Below, one piece after another: positions 1 through 9,350 of a stretch of DNA of 22,974 bases. Origin of the DNA: Chara braunii (Eukaryota; Streptophyta; Charophyceae; Charales; Characeae). The first letter of the stretch is position 1; each line of letters opens with the position of its first letter. The notes beneath the pieces are model-generated. The model was not told where the DNA came from. It ran no database searches and worked only from the letters and a program-made list of their open reading frames with translations. The translations under genes were made by a program, and so were the position numbers. The stretch is taken from the NCBI GenBank assembly GCA_003427395.1, contig BFEA01000608.1, positions 415,957 through 438,930 on the forward strand, read 5' to 3'.

Positions 1-3
1 TCT

Positions 4-6
<3 letters not shown>

Positions 7-50
<44 letters not shown>
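7..50. repeat. (TG)22 dinucleotide microsatellite
   Basis: Uninterrupted TG alternation of 22 units preceded by TCTCTC. On the minus strand it is a CA tract starting 26 nt after the FLVA stop codon, so it probably lies in that gene's 3' untranslated region or just beyond it. It abuts the window edge and its true length is unknown. Confidence 0.95.
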
Positions 51-54
<4 letters not shown>

Positions 55-76
55 GATGGCAACATAGAGGGACTGG

Positions 77-2371
77 TCAATAGCGGGATCCTGTCTTGCG
101 ATGATGAACAGCAGTTAATGAAGAGTCGTCAATCAATTTCCCAGAATCAACAGTAGCATACACAATCCAATGGTCTCCTGTCTCCATCCGATTCACAACT
201 GAGCACTCGAGGTGTGCCAGAGCATCGTCTAGCAGAGTGCAGCCGTTGGACGCAGTGGAGATTGGAAGGTCTCCAAATCGCGGTTCGCCGGGCTTGAATG
301 GCTTTAGCAATTGTTTGCTAATTGGCCCTGCTTTCCCCTGCCCAAGGATGTTCAGAGCAAACTTCCCTCCAGGCAAGATGAGGCCTTCTACAGCTCTGTC
401 CTTCGCCACGGCGATGGTTATTCCGGGCGGAACAAAACTTGCTTGGCTGACCCAAGATGCCAGCATAGCACTTTCAGCATCACCGCTCCGCGCTGCAAGC
501 ACACACAAGGAGCCAACCACTCTCCCCACCGCCTGCTCAACATCGGATGCTGTGGAGAATGTGGGCTTGGCAGTCGAATCCTTCTTCCTTTGCGCTTTGA
601 TTACCACTTGCGCAAGGTCCGTTCCACTCTCCTCGCACAGCTGGAGTGTTGCTTCTGTTGGCTTGAACTTGCATCGGATTGGCGGAAAGCCGAACGAGAA
701 CCCGCCATCCTTGAGACGTTGCTCCATCTCATCCACAGCTTCGCCGCTCCAGCCAAAGCTGCCGAACACGCCGCATGGCTTCGAACGTGCATTCGAGTCC
801 CTGAGAATGCCGCCCAGAGCTTCCTGAACAGGAGTGGGCATATGACCTGCAAGCGTCGGGGAACCAATCACAAACCCGCCACTCTTGCGGACCACGGATA
901 CCACCTCCTCACTCCCAGTAAACTCACAATTGATTGTCTCGATGCCAACGCCAGCCTTGCTTATACCTCGACTTATCGCCTGTGCGAGTGCCGCAGTGTT
1001 GCCGTAGGCAGACGCATAGATGACAGCAATCATGACATCCTTGTTCTGTTTCACCTTCTCTTCTGTCCACTGACGGTACTCTCGAACGAGTTCTGTCACT
1101 GCTGTCCGTACGATTGGCCCATGAATGGGGCAGATTGCGGAGACAACCAGAGCGCCATTCGAGTCACCATCTGCTTGCATTCTAGCAAGCGCAGCCGCTT
1201 TGTCAGGGGATAAATTGAGCAGCCGCATGATAGACGACCAGACAAAACTGAGATCTGCCTTCGCGACTGTGAGGCCGCTCTTCCCTTTGTATGATGGCTT
1301 TTCGAATTGTGCAACAATTGGCAGTTTTTCAAGTGCCGAGGCTGCCTGAGTCGGAGTCGGGGCAAGCATGCAATCATAGAAGAACTGCCAATCTGACCCG
1401 AACAACTCCCAACCACCGACGTCGAAATCGCTTTCCGTGCAGACGTGGGCAGAGAAGAGTTTATGTGTGTAGAGGAGCTGATTGAAGGGGTCGTAAACAC
1501 ACATACCGTCGGGCCACCTGGGCGTTGGCGTCAGCAGAAGCTGAAGCTTATGCCCCTTCCCAAGATCAAGAACACCATCAGCCTTGACAACGTTTACTTT
1601 GAGCTGCTGCCCATCCGTGATCCCCTCCGGCAACGACGAAAGCAGCAGTTTCGCTGCCGGGTTGGAACAGTAAACCTGCAAAGGGTCTTTCGCTGAACGG
1701 GCATTCAGAAGAGAGAAGAGGGCATCTAGACGTTTAGGGGACAAATGGCCCAAGACAAGGTAGCTGATCTCGTCGAGACCAATGACCCCTGTCAGTGCAG
1801 ACACAAACGTCTTCGAAAAGGACTCGTCCGGGACATTGATGAGGGCAACACAGTTGTCACCTCGAATCAAGTACGCATTGTCGGTCGTGCCCCGCTTCAA
1901 CCCATACTCTATCTCAAACTTCAAGCGTTCCTGGCACCGTGCCCTCAGGCTCTGAGTGTCGTCGGTAATGGACAAGATCCGAACTTCTTTTTTTTCCTCC
2001 CCCTGAGATGTTTGCGGTGGTTGATTTTGGTCCTTCGTCTCGACCTGTGTCGCCTCTGCCGCACATCGTACACACAAGGATTTCCTCACCAGTGGAGATC
2101 GCGTCAATCCCGGAAAGACGGGCATTCTACCATTACGCAAATGTGTGTACCGCGCCTGCAGAGGAGAGGGGGGCGCGGTTGCAAGAAGCTTGCAAGCCGT
2201 CCCCACAGGTATCGCCAAAGACTGAGGCGATGGGCGGGGGTGGCAGCGATGCAGCACCCAGGAAGCTTCGCAATTGCCAGAGGCCCCCCGACTCATGGAC
2301 GATTTCACGACCATGCTTCCACCCCAAGCAGTATGCATTGTGGTTGACATGACTGCCGCTGGCGTCGGCAT
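77..2371 (-). CDS. FLVA: Chloroplast A-type (Flv1-like) flavodiiron protein, single exon
   Basis: A complete 764-codon frame. An in-frame TGA lies 27 nt upstream of the first ATG, which fixes the start within this exon. Residues 1-104 are rich in Ser/Arg/Ala/Pro with few acids and end at V-R-C-A, a typical transit-peptide cleavage motif. A degenerate metallo-beta-lactamase-like diiron domain follows (about 130-425), then a flavodoxin-like FMN domain (about 447-595, with the phosphate loop around ASAYGNTA at 453-460), then a flavin-reductase-like domain (about 605-755). This order is specific to photosynthetic FLV proteins. Of seven canonical iron ligands only His209 and His417 remain; the others read Ser211, Lys213, Arg214, Arg285 and Lys304. 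Basic replacements of this kind mark the A class (Flv1/FLVA) rather than FLVB. In the family, A and B subunits jointly reduce O2 with electrons from photosystem I. The lack of introns is odd. Family is very secure, A class secure. Confidence 0.95.
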   Translation of the reverse strand: MPTPAAVMSTTMHTAWGGSMVVKSSMSRGASGNCEASWVLHRCHPRPSPQSLAIPVGTACKLLATAPPSPLQARYTHLRNGRMPVFPGLTRSPLVRKSLCVRCAAEATQVETKDQNQPPQTSQGEEKKEVRILSITDDTQSLRARCQERLKFEIEYGLKRGTTDNAYLIRGDNCVALINVPDESFSKTFVSALTGVIGLDEISYLVLGHLSPKRLDALFSLLNARSAKDPLQVYCSNPAAKLLLSSLPEGITDGQQLKVNVVKADGVLDLGKGHKLQLLLTPTPRWPDGMCVYDPFNQLLYTHKLFSAHVCTESDFDVGGWELFGSDWQFFYDCMLAPTPTQAASALEKLPIVAQFEKPSYKGKSGLTVAKADLSFVWSSIMRLLNLSPDKAAALARMQADGDSNGALVVSAICPIHGPIVRTAVTELVREYRQWTEEKVKQNKDVMIAVIYASAYGNTAALAQAISRGISKAGVGIETINCEFTGSEEVVSVVRKSGGFVIGSPTLAGHMPTPVQEALGGILRDSNARSKPCGVFGSFGWSGEAVDEMEQRLKDGGFSFGFPPIRCKFKPTEATLQLCEESGTDLAQVVIKAQRKKDSTAKPTFSTASDVEQAVGRVVGSLCVLAARSGDAESAMLASWVSQASFVPPGITIAVAKDRAVEGLILPGGKFALNILGQGKAGPISKQLLKPFKPGEPRFGDLPISTASNGCTLLDDALAHLECSVVNRMETGDHWIVYATVDSGKLIDDSSLTAVHHRKTGSRY

Positions 2372-2682
2372 TCCAATCTGGAGTGTAGCTGTGCCTCAAA
2401 TGCAGCCCAGAGTCAATGGTGACCTTGCTGTACATCATCACAGAGAGACACACCGACAACCGGTGCACAGGCAGGCCGATCATAGGTAGCAGGAGGATCA
2501 CATGCTTACATACATTATGTGCGTTCCAAAGCGGCTATCAACCACCCACCCTCTTCGTTTCTTTCTTGTCTTTCGGAAGCATGCAAACGCGAGAACAATC
2601 CTTGCCACTCCTGCATGCAATAGGGTTTGATCTTTGATCTCTGAGCGCTAACTTATGATCTGTAATCTTCAAACTCTTGACA

Positions 2683-2814
2683 TGAGTTGACATCAACCTT
2701 TAATCCATGGAATCCGGTGGCGTGCAAGGCCATGTATTGACAATGCCATGTGTTTGGTTCTGCACTCGATAAGTGGACCACTTCATTGAGACAAAAAAAA
2801 AAAAAAAAAAAAAA
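2683..2814 (+). repeat. SINE-like poly(A)-tailed repeat, copy 1
   Basis: Begins with a 19-nt block (TGAGTTGACATCAACCTTT) that recurs exactly at 2922 and ends in A22 at 2793-2814, followed by TCT. Just before the tail is ATAAGTGGACC, which matches ATAAGTGGTCC in copy 2. Shared head, shared sub-terminal block and a 3' A tail suggest a short retroposed element. No Pol III A/B boxes or target duplication were recognised. Confidence 0.5.
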
Positions 2815-2921
2815 TCTAAGACCACTGACCAGTAATTAAAACAAAATTAGACCGTGGGTAGACAGACATGCCCTCATCAATCATCTACAAAGTTAGGGAG
2901 GATAACATTACTAGCACACCG

Positions 2922-2986
2922 TGAGTTGACATCAACCTTTCAAACATAAGTGGTCCTTATAGTGAAAAAAAAAAAAAAAAAAAAAA
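2922..2986 (+). repeat. SINE-like poly(A)-tailed repeat, copy 2 (shorter)
   Basis: Same 19-nt head as copy 1, then ATAAGTGGTCC and A22 at 2965-2986, followed by TCT. About 65 nt of the copy 1 interior is missing, so one copy is probably an internal-deletion derivative of the other. A local duplication with later divergence is the alternative. Confidence 0.5.
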
Positions 2987-3207
2987 TCTTTAAACCGCTA
3001 GCACACGGCCCCAGCCTTGTCGAGATTTGGCTCGTCGGCTACTCTGAAAATATTGGGGCTCAGGAAACGCCCGGTAAAGCAAAGGGGGAGAAAGCCGGTA
3101 GGCTCAGCAAAAAAGGGCAAATGGACTGTGAGATGTCCTGGTGGTCCGCGCTGTGCGCACGTTTCTACGTGCACGACTGAAGCAATGGATCCCCTCAGCT
3201 GCTTACA

Positions 3208-3442
3208 CTAGCACATTCCAGAATGTATCTGACTGCAGTTCTGGCCAGCCGTGGATGAATCTGTGAGGCAAGCAATCACGTTCCGAGCTTAGTATGCCCT
3301 TTCTTTTGTGTGTTTTTTGTTTGTTTGTTTGTTTGTTTTTCAATAGGTGGGGAGCAATCTGTTTCCCTGTCAGGCCCTTTCATTTCAGGGCATTCTCACG
3401 CCAGCACTTTTCCTGAATGTATCTGACCGCGATTACGGCCAG
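3208..3442. repeat. Diverged direct repeat, two copies (3208-3248 and 3401-3442)
   Basis: Both copies share the pattern YTAGCAC/CCAGCAC, then GAATGTATCTGAC, then GC, TT and GGCCAG at the same spacing, with several substitutions. The copies lie about 193 bp apart and flank the (TTTG)n tract. This looks like an old duplication or two copies of an unnamed dispersed repeat. Confidence 0.5.
3313..3340. repeat. (TTTG)n microsatellite
   Basis: Five to six TTTG units in a T-rich context, ending before CAATAGG. Simple tandem repeat with no other signal. Confidence 0.85.
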
Positions 3443-3656
3443 GATTGGGTGCCACATGAGTGAAAACTAGAAAATGATGGCCTCCTTTCTGTTCCATCTG
3501 CTGGCAGCTGGTCGACCACAGAGTGTGGTACGGGTGCTACCCTGAATTTTCCCCGGGCTGGTGCCCATCGCTTCGTTCAAGTTGGTAGATTCAGCCTCGG
3601 ATGTACTGCTGGTTTAACATTTGTTTCTGTCTGTGTTCTTATGTCGCTTTCCAATT

Positions 3657-3835
3657 TCCAAGGAATGAAACTAACAAAGGAACAGCAACCGACAAACACA
3701 ATTCACGAGACGTAATCGACGTCATGATTGTGCTGGTTGCTGTTTCTTTGCATTTGCCATCAGCATAATTCCTTGGAGGGATGATGACGTCATTTATACA
3801 GACAGGAACAAATCACAATTCTTCCAAGGAATTAT
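3657..3835. repeat. Nested inverted repeats (fold-back DNA)
   Basis: TCCAAGGAAT occurs at 3657-3666, in reverse complement at 3768-3777, and again forward at 3823-3832. The 13-nt ATAATTCCTTGGA at 3765-3777 pairs perfectly with 3823-3835. Inside the first pair, 3675-3702 and 3727-3750 are an imperfect second inverted repeat sharing AACAGCAACC/GGTTGCTGTT and CACAAT/ATTGTG. The arrangement resembles a decayed MITE or an inverted duplication. No flanking target duplication was identified. Confidence 0.55.
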
Positions 3836-4065
3836 ACAGAGATAGAAGCAGAGCGGAGTGCAATACGAGGGAGAAAGCAGAGAGCCCTAAGCCAGCTGGT
3901 GACAGGACTACGGTAGCTGTTTTCAGCATATTCCTACCGTCTTCACCTAAAAATAGAACAGACCACGGTCGTTATCGCTTCATATTGGACTGAAAGTCAC
4001 CCCGAACAAAACTATAATGACCGCGCCGTCTAAATTCAGGGGTAGACGGTCGACCTCCAGCAAAT

Positions 4066-4105
<40 letters not shown>
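4066..4105. repeat. Poly(G) run of 40 bases
   Basis: Forty consecutive G residues followed by AGGAGGG. Such a tract can form G-quadruplex DNA and is hard to sequence, so the exact length is not reliable. Confidence 0.9.
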
Positions 4106-4106
<1 letters not shown>

Positions 4107-4509
4107 GGAGGGTGGAAACGAATCCACCCAATTTCTGCACCTCGACTGTACAGGAGAGAGATAAACAGATAGATACTGACTGCCACAGCACCTACTGTCA
4201 ACTGGCATGTGCAAATCATGCGTTCAATCTCCTTACGTCTCAGCCTCTGCTTCTGAGAAATGTTGAACATGTCATCAACCAGCCATTATTCCACCCCACT
4301 CCATGCACAGCTCCACCACTTGGCCTCCAGATACACATGGAGAAGCTTACTATAGCACATGTATGCTAGAAGCAGGCATTTTATCACTTTACTGAACATG
4401 AGAAGGGAGGATATAGACGGAAACGTACAGCACCCTGATGCAATCCATCTGAAGGTCCATGGCATACATGAAGTGGACGCAAGACATATCAGGGACAGAG
4501 GCAAGTCGT

Positions 4510-5756
4510 TGTTGAGCCTGCACACAGGCCCCGTTTCGGGGGCCCGACAGCTGCTGGGGCCCTCCAGGCCGCACCCCATTCACTCATGCGCCATGGAGGT
4601 CCACAGCCAACCTTAGGGTCACAGGATTCGATTTGACTCATTTGAGGCAGCATTTATTTATTTATTTATTTATTTATTTATTTGCTGTCCTACTTTTGGC
4701 CGTCCAGGAGTCGTTTCAGACTTGCAGTTCGTCCGAACAGACTTTCGGTCTGTTCGGACAAAGGCCACGTTTTGGGCCTTCTTCGCTGGCAGTCAGGCCC
4801 TTTCGGGCCAGATTCGTGTCCGTCCAATAGCGGACACTCCCTGCTGCATCAGCAGGGAGGGCCTGGACGTCCGGTAGGGACCCAGGCAGGCCGTTTCAGG
4901 CTAGGACCAGAGGCACACCAGCGAGGCCCAGCGCTACATATAGCTGGGCCAGGCCAGGGCAGATAGACAGTTCGAGTAACTCACTTCTTGGGCGACACGC
5001 TGCTGGAGCAGCGCGACACAGCACTGCGCTAGATGTAGAGGAGTCGGGGGAGAGAGAGAGAGGCGGTGGCCATACCTGCAGCGGCGGTACTTACCTGGGC
5101 GTCATAACTGGAGTCCACGCCAGCAACCTGCATCAGAGACACGCCGGCGGCAGCTAGTACGTGGCGGCAGTTACCTGCAGGTGAGACAGAGAGGAAGACG
5201 ACATTCTCTTCTTCCTCCAGTTCTCGCCCTCCATCCTCCTCCTCCTTCTTCTTCTTCTTCCTCTTCTTCTTTCACGCACAGAGAGAGAGAGAGAGAGAGA
5301 TGACAGACAGAGGTTACATCGGTCTATGAGGACCAGGATCTGATTCGACATTTTTGTGCCAGACATTGATTGGACATTCGGCGGGGAGACTATTTTTGGA
5401 CTTCGCTAGCACGATCTTGGTCTTCTCCCTCCTCTCCATCTTCGTCTCGCCTCTCCCCCCATCTCCTCTTCCGTTGCATCTCCCCATGTGCGTGCTCAAG
5501 GAGGGCCCTTTCTTCCATGTATGCAGCCCCTCCTCTCACTCTCACATGTGTGGTATATGATGGGGTGTCGCGTCAGTATCTGACAGGTCAGGTCATATCT
5601 TTGAGCCTCCTTTGCGCTACATTGCGCTATTTCCGTATGTGTCTGGATGTACATTGCTCGTTGATGCTTTGCTGACACTCCATTGTCGATTCAAGTCCTT
5701 TTCATCACTTTGTGGATCCTTGGCTCCGTATACATCACTCGATTGAACATGTATCA
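4510..5756 (+). repeat. 5' LTR of the chromovirus
   Basis: Pairs with 12047-13133 along its whole length; TG at the start and CA at the end. A TATA-like ACATATAG at 4936-4943 is conserved in the other LTR at 12394-12401 and is the likely promoter core, placing transcription start near the CAGATAGACAG that follows. U3 carries an (ATTT)n tract (about 4652-4683) and a cluster of perfect hairpins (4731-4859). The transcribed part holds a polypyrimidine/(CTT)n then (GA)n stretch (about 5206-5300) that is absent from the 3' LTR. Both LTRs keep a splice-donor-like CAG/GTGAGAC (5178 and 12654). No clear AATAAA was seen. Confidence 0.92.
4731..4859. promoter_or_regulatory. Hairpin cluster in LTR U3
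   Basis: Four perfect inverted repeats within 130 bp, about 75 to 200 bp upstream of the TATA-like box: arms 4731-4742/4748-4759 (12 bp, 5-nt loop), 4796-4800/4805-4809 (5 bp), 4816-4822/4831-4837 (7 bp) and 4837-4846/4850-4859 (10 bp, 3-nt loop). The first survives in damaged form in the 3' LTR; the others fall in a stretch missing there. Regulatory function is inferred only from position. Confidence 0.55.
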
Positions 5757-5758
5757 GT

Positions 5759-5770
5759 TGGTATCGGAGC
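5759..5770 (+). other. Primer-binding site, initiator tRNA-Met type
   Basis: TGGTATCGGAGC begins 2 nt after the LTR terminal CA. It differs by one base from TGGTATCAGAGC, the widespread plant retrotransposon PBS complementary to the 3' end of initiator tRNA-Met. This fixes the element's orientation and the inner LTR edge. Confidence 0.88.
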
Positions 5771-5805
5771 TCGCGAGTGAATCAGGACAATCCGACCTGA
5801 TGCGC

Positions 5806-6000
5806 GATTAATCGATTGATTGATTGATGGATGGATGGATGGATTGATTGATTGATTGATCGACTGATTGATTAATCGATTGATGGATAGATTGATCGGT
5901 TGATTGATCGATTGATTGATTGATCGATTGTTTGATTGATTAATTATGATTGGATGATTGATTGAGTGATTGATTGATTGACTGAGCGATTAATTAGGAT
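5806..6000. repeat. Degenerate (GATT)n/(GATG)n tract in the leader
   Basis: About 195 bp built from GATT units with GATG, GATC and ATTA variants, located between the PBS and gag of the LTR element. The next 480 bp (to about 6480) are AT-rich with TTCGAAATTT-like motifs and ATT/TTA runs and show no coding signal. This is the untranslated leader of the element or later insertion into it. Confidence 0.75.
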
Positions 6001-6627
6001 AACCTAGGTGATGGTCATTCGCGGATAAATTCCGAATTTTTGCGCATTAATTAGTAGCTGAAACTTCGATCTTCTTTATTTTTTTGAATTTCGAATTTCC
6101 CGTTGCTTTGACATTCCGAAATTTTATTTTCTTAGGTAAATCTCTCTTCGCAGTTGTATTTTGGGGATTCTACTTCTCAAAATCGGAAATTGCTGTGTCT
6201 ACTCTCATCTGGAATATCTTGAATTTTTTTTTTTTTAATTCGGAATTTCCCAAACTTGCGAAAAAAAATTTTTGCAGTTTCATTACTTATTTGTTTTATT
6301 CGCAGTCTGGAAGTTTGAAATATTTTATTATTATTATTATTTCCACTTGGCTTTGGGGATTGGAAGACCTACCGAACTTGCGATTTTGAAATTATTATTA
6401 TTATTATTTTTATTATCTCGAAATTTTTTCTTAAAGCAAAGTTCAAACTTTTCAATTTTTGATAATTGGCTCCTTATCTGGGCGAACAATGTGACCCCAT
6501 GGGGGTGGGGGAGTACTAGTTACCACTCTCTCTCCCCTCCCACCCATCCCATCTACGCTGCTCCCTCCTCTTCTCACCTCTTTTCCTCTATCTTCATCTT
6601 CTTCTCTGCTGCGGCATTGGTGAGTTG

Positions 6628-6720
6628 CCACGTCAGCAGGCCACATCAGCCGGCCACATCAGCAGTGACACGTCAGCAGACAGCAGTGCCACATCAGCAG
6701 CCGATACAAGCCACATCAGC
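6628..6720. repeat. Six copies of a CACRTCAGC motif before gag
   Basis: CCACGTCAGC/CCACATCAGC-type 10-mers start at 6628, 6641, 6654, 6668, 6689 and 6711, i.e. spacings of 13, 13, 14, 21 and 22. They lie just upstream of the probable gag start. The changing phase relative to codons argues against a peptide repeat. Confidence 0.6.
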
Positions 6721-6771
6721 CTCTGCCACCCACTCCTGCAGCAAATGCCAGCCATCACCTGCTCAAAGATG

Positions 6772-8293
6772 GGCGACATGGAGCAGAAGCAAGGGGAACT
6801 GAGGAGGCCTATGAGCCCGCGTGCTGGACCAACTAGCCGAATGGAAGAAGCGGGCAGATGCGGCCACAGCTGCAAGGAAAAGGAAGGAGGAAGAGGCCGA
6901 AGAACAGCGTCGCCTCGCTGAGAGAAAGCAATTAGAGGACGCTGAGGCAGCAAAGAAGGCTGCAGACCAGCAACGATGAATACGCCGAGACGCACTCTTT
7001 GAAAACGAGGGCAATATCGAGGTAGCAGCCGGCGATTGGGGGGTGGCTGCCAAAGCAGAAAAAAGATGCCACCGACGCTGTGCGCGGCATTGCTGCCGGC
7101 TTCACACATGTGACCGATCTAGTCGCCACGTGCACAGCTCAGCAAGAGGACATCCTCTGCGTAGACACGCTGGTCAAACAGCAGGCTTAGCTCATCGCCA
7201 ACCTGCTCGACCGCGTGCGCAGACTGGAACAGCAGCCTGCAGCAGCCACACCCGCGGGACCCTCCAACTTGGCGGATTGTGTAAACGTATTGGAAGTGGA
7301 CATGGACGTCGTCAAGGACACAATGAAGCAGCAGCACACAACCAACCAACAGTCGGATCAGCAGATTCGTGCAACAGCCGCAAGCCCAGCCTCGTCATCT
7401 CACAAACGTGTACCCAAGTTTGATGGCATCCCGGTCTTCTGTGACACATCGAAGACCAATCCAATACCATGGTGACGGCAATTCGAGTTGCGTCTATACA
7501 TAAAAGACTCCAACCGACATGCCTGTCTCTATCATCGGTCGGGTGGCGCGTGTCAATCATGGCTTGACATGTTGTCTACACACAAGATCGACATCTCCAA
7601 GCTGCACACAAAGATCAGTTGGGCTGGTCTCACGGCAGCATGGCACACACGGTTCCAAGTGGAACCGCCCGAGCTTCAAGCAATGAAAAAGTTGCAGAAG
7701 TTCCACAAAAACACCTTGCCAAGCACAGATTGGATCGCTGAGTACCAACGCTTCGCATCCACGCCCGACTTGCCGATCGGTTTCAAAGGTGTGAAGCATT
7801 CCTTCATCACCAGATCGTTCCGGCATTGCAAAATGCCTTGATACAAGTCGCGGAGACGCTCACCACAAGTGAGTTCATTTTCAACAAGGCCTCGCAGATC
7901 ACACTGACGAACACATAAGCCCGCAATGCTGGCCATTTGTCTTCTGCAGGCCTGAGCAGAGATCAGCATCGGCCAAAAGTGGCCGTGGTCGCAGCAACAA
8001 CGCCGACCGATTCTAACGAGGCTGCTTCATCAGATGAGGGGGATAGGTTAGCAGCTGCCCGGGCTGGTGGCCGCCTGGCCAAAGGTCGAGGACACGGCAA
8101 ATCGAAGACAAGCACCTCTTCATCCCCCGGGCCCAGAACAGCAGCTCAAGAACCTTGGCTCCATTACGACATCTCAGAGAGTGTATACAAAATCCGCACG
8201 AGGTACCGATATTGTTTGTGGTGCAACAGCGATGCACACGACACCGCAGGCTGTCCCACCAAAGCCAAGGGGAAGTCCCTTCTGGGAAAGTGA
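6772..8293 (+). pseudogene. gag: Chromovirus gag (capsid and nucleocapsid), broken
   Basis: Gag would form the cytoplasmic virus-like particle and bind the element's RNA. A likely start is the ATG at 6769-6780 (M-G-D-M-E). A Lys/Glu/Ala-rich coiled-coil segment follows in another frame (about 6824-6976), ending at a TGA. The capsid region lies at about 7215-7840 in one frame interrupted by a TGA at 7473-7475, just before the usual FELRL-type helix. A second shift leads to 7937-8293, where a CCHC zinc knuckle C-x2-C-x4-H-x4-C (around C-L-W-C...G-C) is intact after a basic, Ser-rich linker. At least three frame changes and two stops make it non-functional. The zinc knuckle makes the gag call firm. 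Confidence 0.82.
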
Positions 8294-8721
8294 GCACCGC
8301 TGAGAGTGATACGGCTGCATTCTCGACGCCTTCAAAACCGGTTGCTTTGCGAGCAACCGCCCTTAATTCCGAGGCACATGCGGAAGTCGTAAGTCCTCTT
8401 CTTCTACATTCTTTCGAGGACTTTGCTGTCGGGATCGATTCTGCGCTGGGTTCTCTAGCTCAAGGATAAGGTGTGTGTGCGGTTTCCTCTCCGTCCGATA
8501 GCGGCGTCGTTTCATCGTCTTCAAGTGGTTATTCAAGTGATTCAGCACGCGAGTTCAACGTGGAGGTCTTGGACCCATTGTCGCCCGAGGATTTTGCATG
8601 GCTTCCTCTCCCTTCCACTACCCGGACCGCAATGCGCAAAACTATGCGCCCATTTGCACACGTATTTGCCCTTGCTCCACCAACTCGTCGACCGATGACA
8701 AAGTCGCAGTGAGGGACCTCC

Positions 8722-9350
8722 TTGTATATCACCAAGGTGGCCTGCAAGTTTCACACGCAGCGATATGACGACAACAACGCACCGCTCCTTTACGTTCACA
8801 TCCAAGTTGGGCAAGCGTCTTGCAGCGCTTTGCTTGATAGCGGCGTGACTCGCAATTTCATGAGCCAGTCCTTTATACAAAGGGTCATTTCAAAGGAAGC
8901 TACATCCTACGGCAGTCTAGATGGCGGACGATTGTACGCAACAGCTTCTTGATCACTACATCGACGTCGTGTCGGTTTATTTCGCACCACATGCATGCGA
9001 ACCGATCACGTTTGACGTCTTGGACACGGACTTCGACATCATTTTGGGGATGCCTGGGCTCGCGAGTGTGGACCACACGGTCAACTTCCATCGCCGAACA
9101 CTTGCCGTTCGTGACTCTTTTGGTGCCAAAGTCCCATACGCTATTCCTATTCAGCACCCTTTGATCCGATGCCAAGTTGTGACGGCCAAGTTTTTTCGGT
9201 CTACTTGCGCTTACGAGCAGACCGATGAAATCGGCCTTTGTTTTCTTCGAACCTTCGTAGCGACCGAATCTTCACCTACGGACTTGTCTTCGAACCCCCA
9301 CGTGGTGCGGTTGCTTGACGAGTTTGCCAACATCTTCGAGTCTCCTATAG
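8722..9350 (+). pseudogene. Chromovirus aspartic protease with linker to RT, broken
   Basis: A retropepsin-like domain that would cleave the polyprotein. The catalytic triad reads L-L-D-S-G-V-T at about 8833-8853 (D-S-G where D-S/T-G is usual), followed by F-M-S. The second hallmark, F-D-I-I-L-G-M, lies at about 9031-9051 in a different frame, so a frameshift near 8920-8950 splits the domain. Downstream, the frame reaches L-D-E-F-A-N-I-F-E, the usual lead-in to RT, and then breaks off. About 60 codons expected between that point and the RT finger motif are missing. Confidence 0.82.

Larger units (their letters stand above)
2372..4509. other. Spacer between FLVA and the LTR element, no gene seen
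   Basis: No frame here resembles a known protein. The part next to 2371 must hold the FLVA 5' leader and promoter (minus strand), but I see no convincing TATA box or motif to place a transcription start. The rest holds two poly(A)-tailed repeats, a diverged direct repeat, a (TTTG)n tract, nested inverted repeats and a long G run, listed separately. Proline-rich frames around 3972-4270 are only the translation of the G tract. Confidence 0.7.

Noticed and set aside
237-1213. Long plus-strand frames (196 and 300 codons) opposite FLVA
   Set aside because: They are antisense shadows of a conserved protein-coding gene, overlap each other in different frames, and resemble no family.
3972-4270. Frames rich in proline or glycine around the G tract
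   Set aside because: They consist mainly of translated poly(G)/poly(C) and have no other coding support.
5806-6000. GATT-rich array as a telomere-like or CRISPR-like array
   Set aside because: It is a degenerate tetranucleotide simple repeat with no spacers and no telomeric unit, inside an LTR-element leader.
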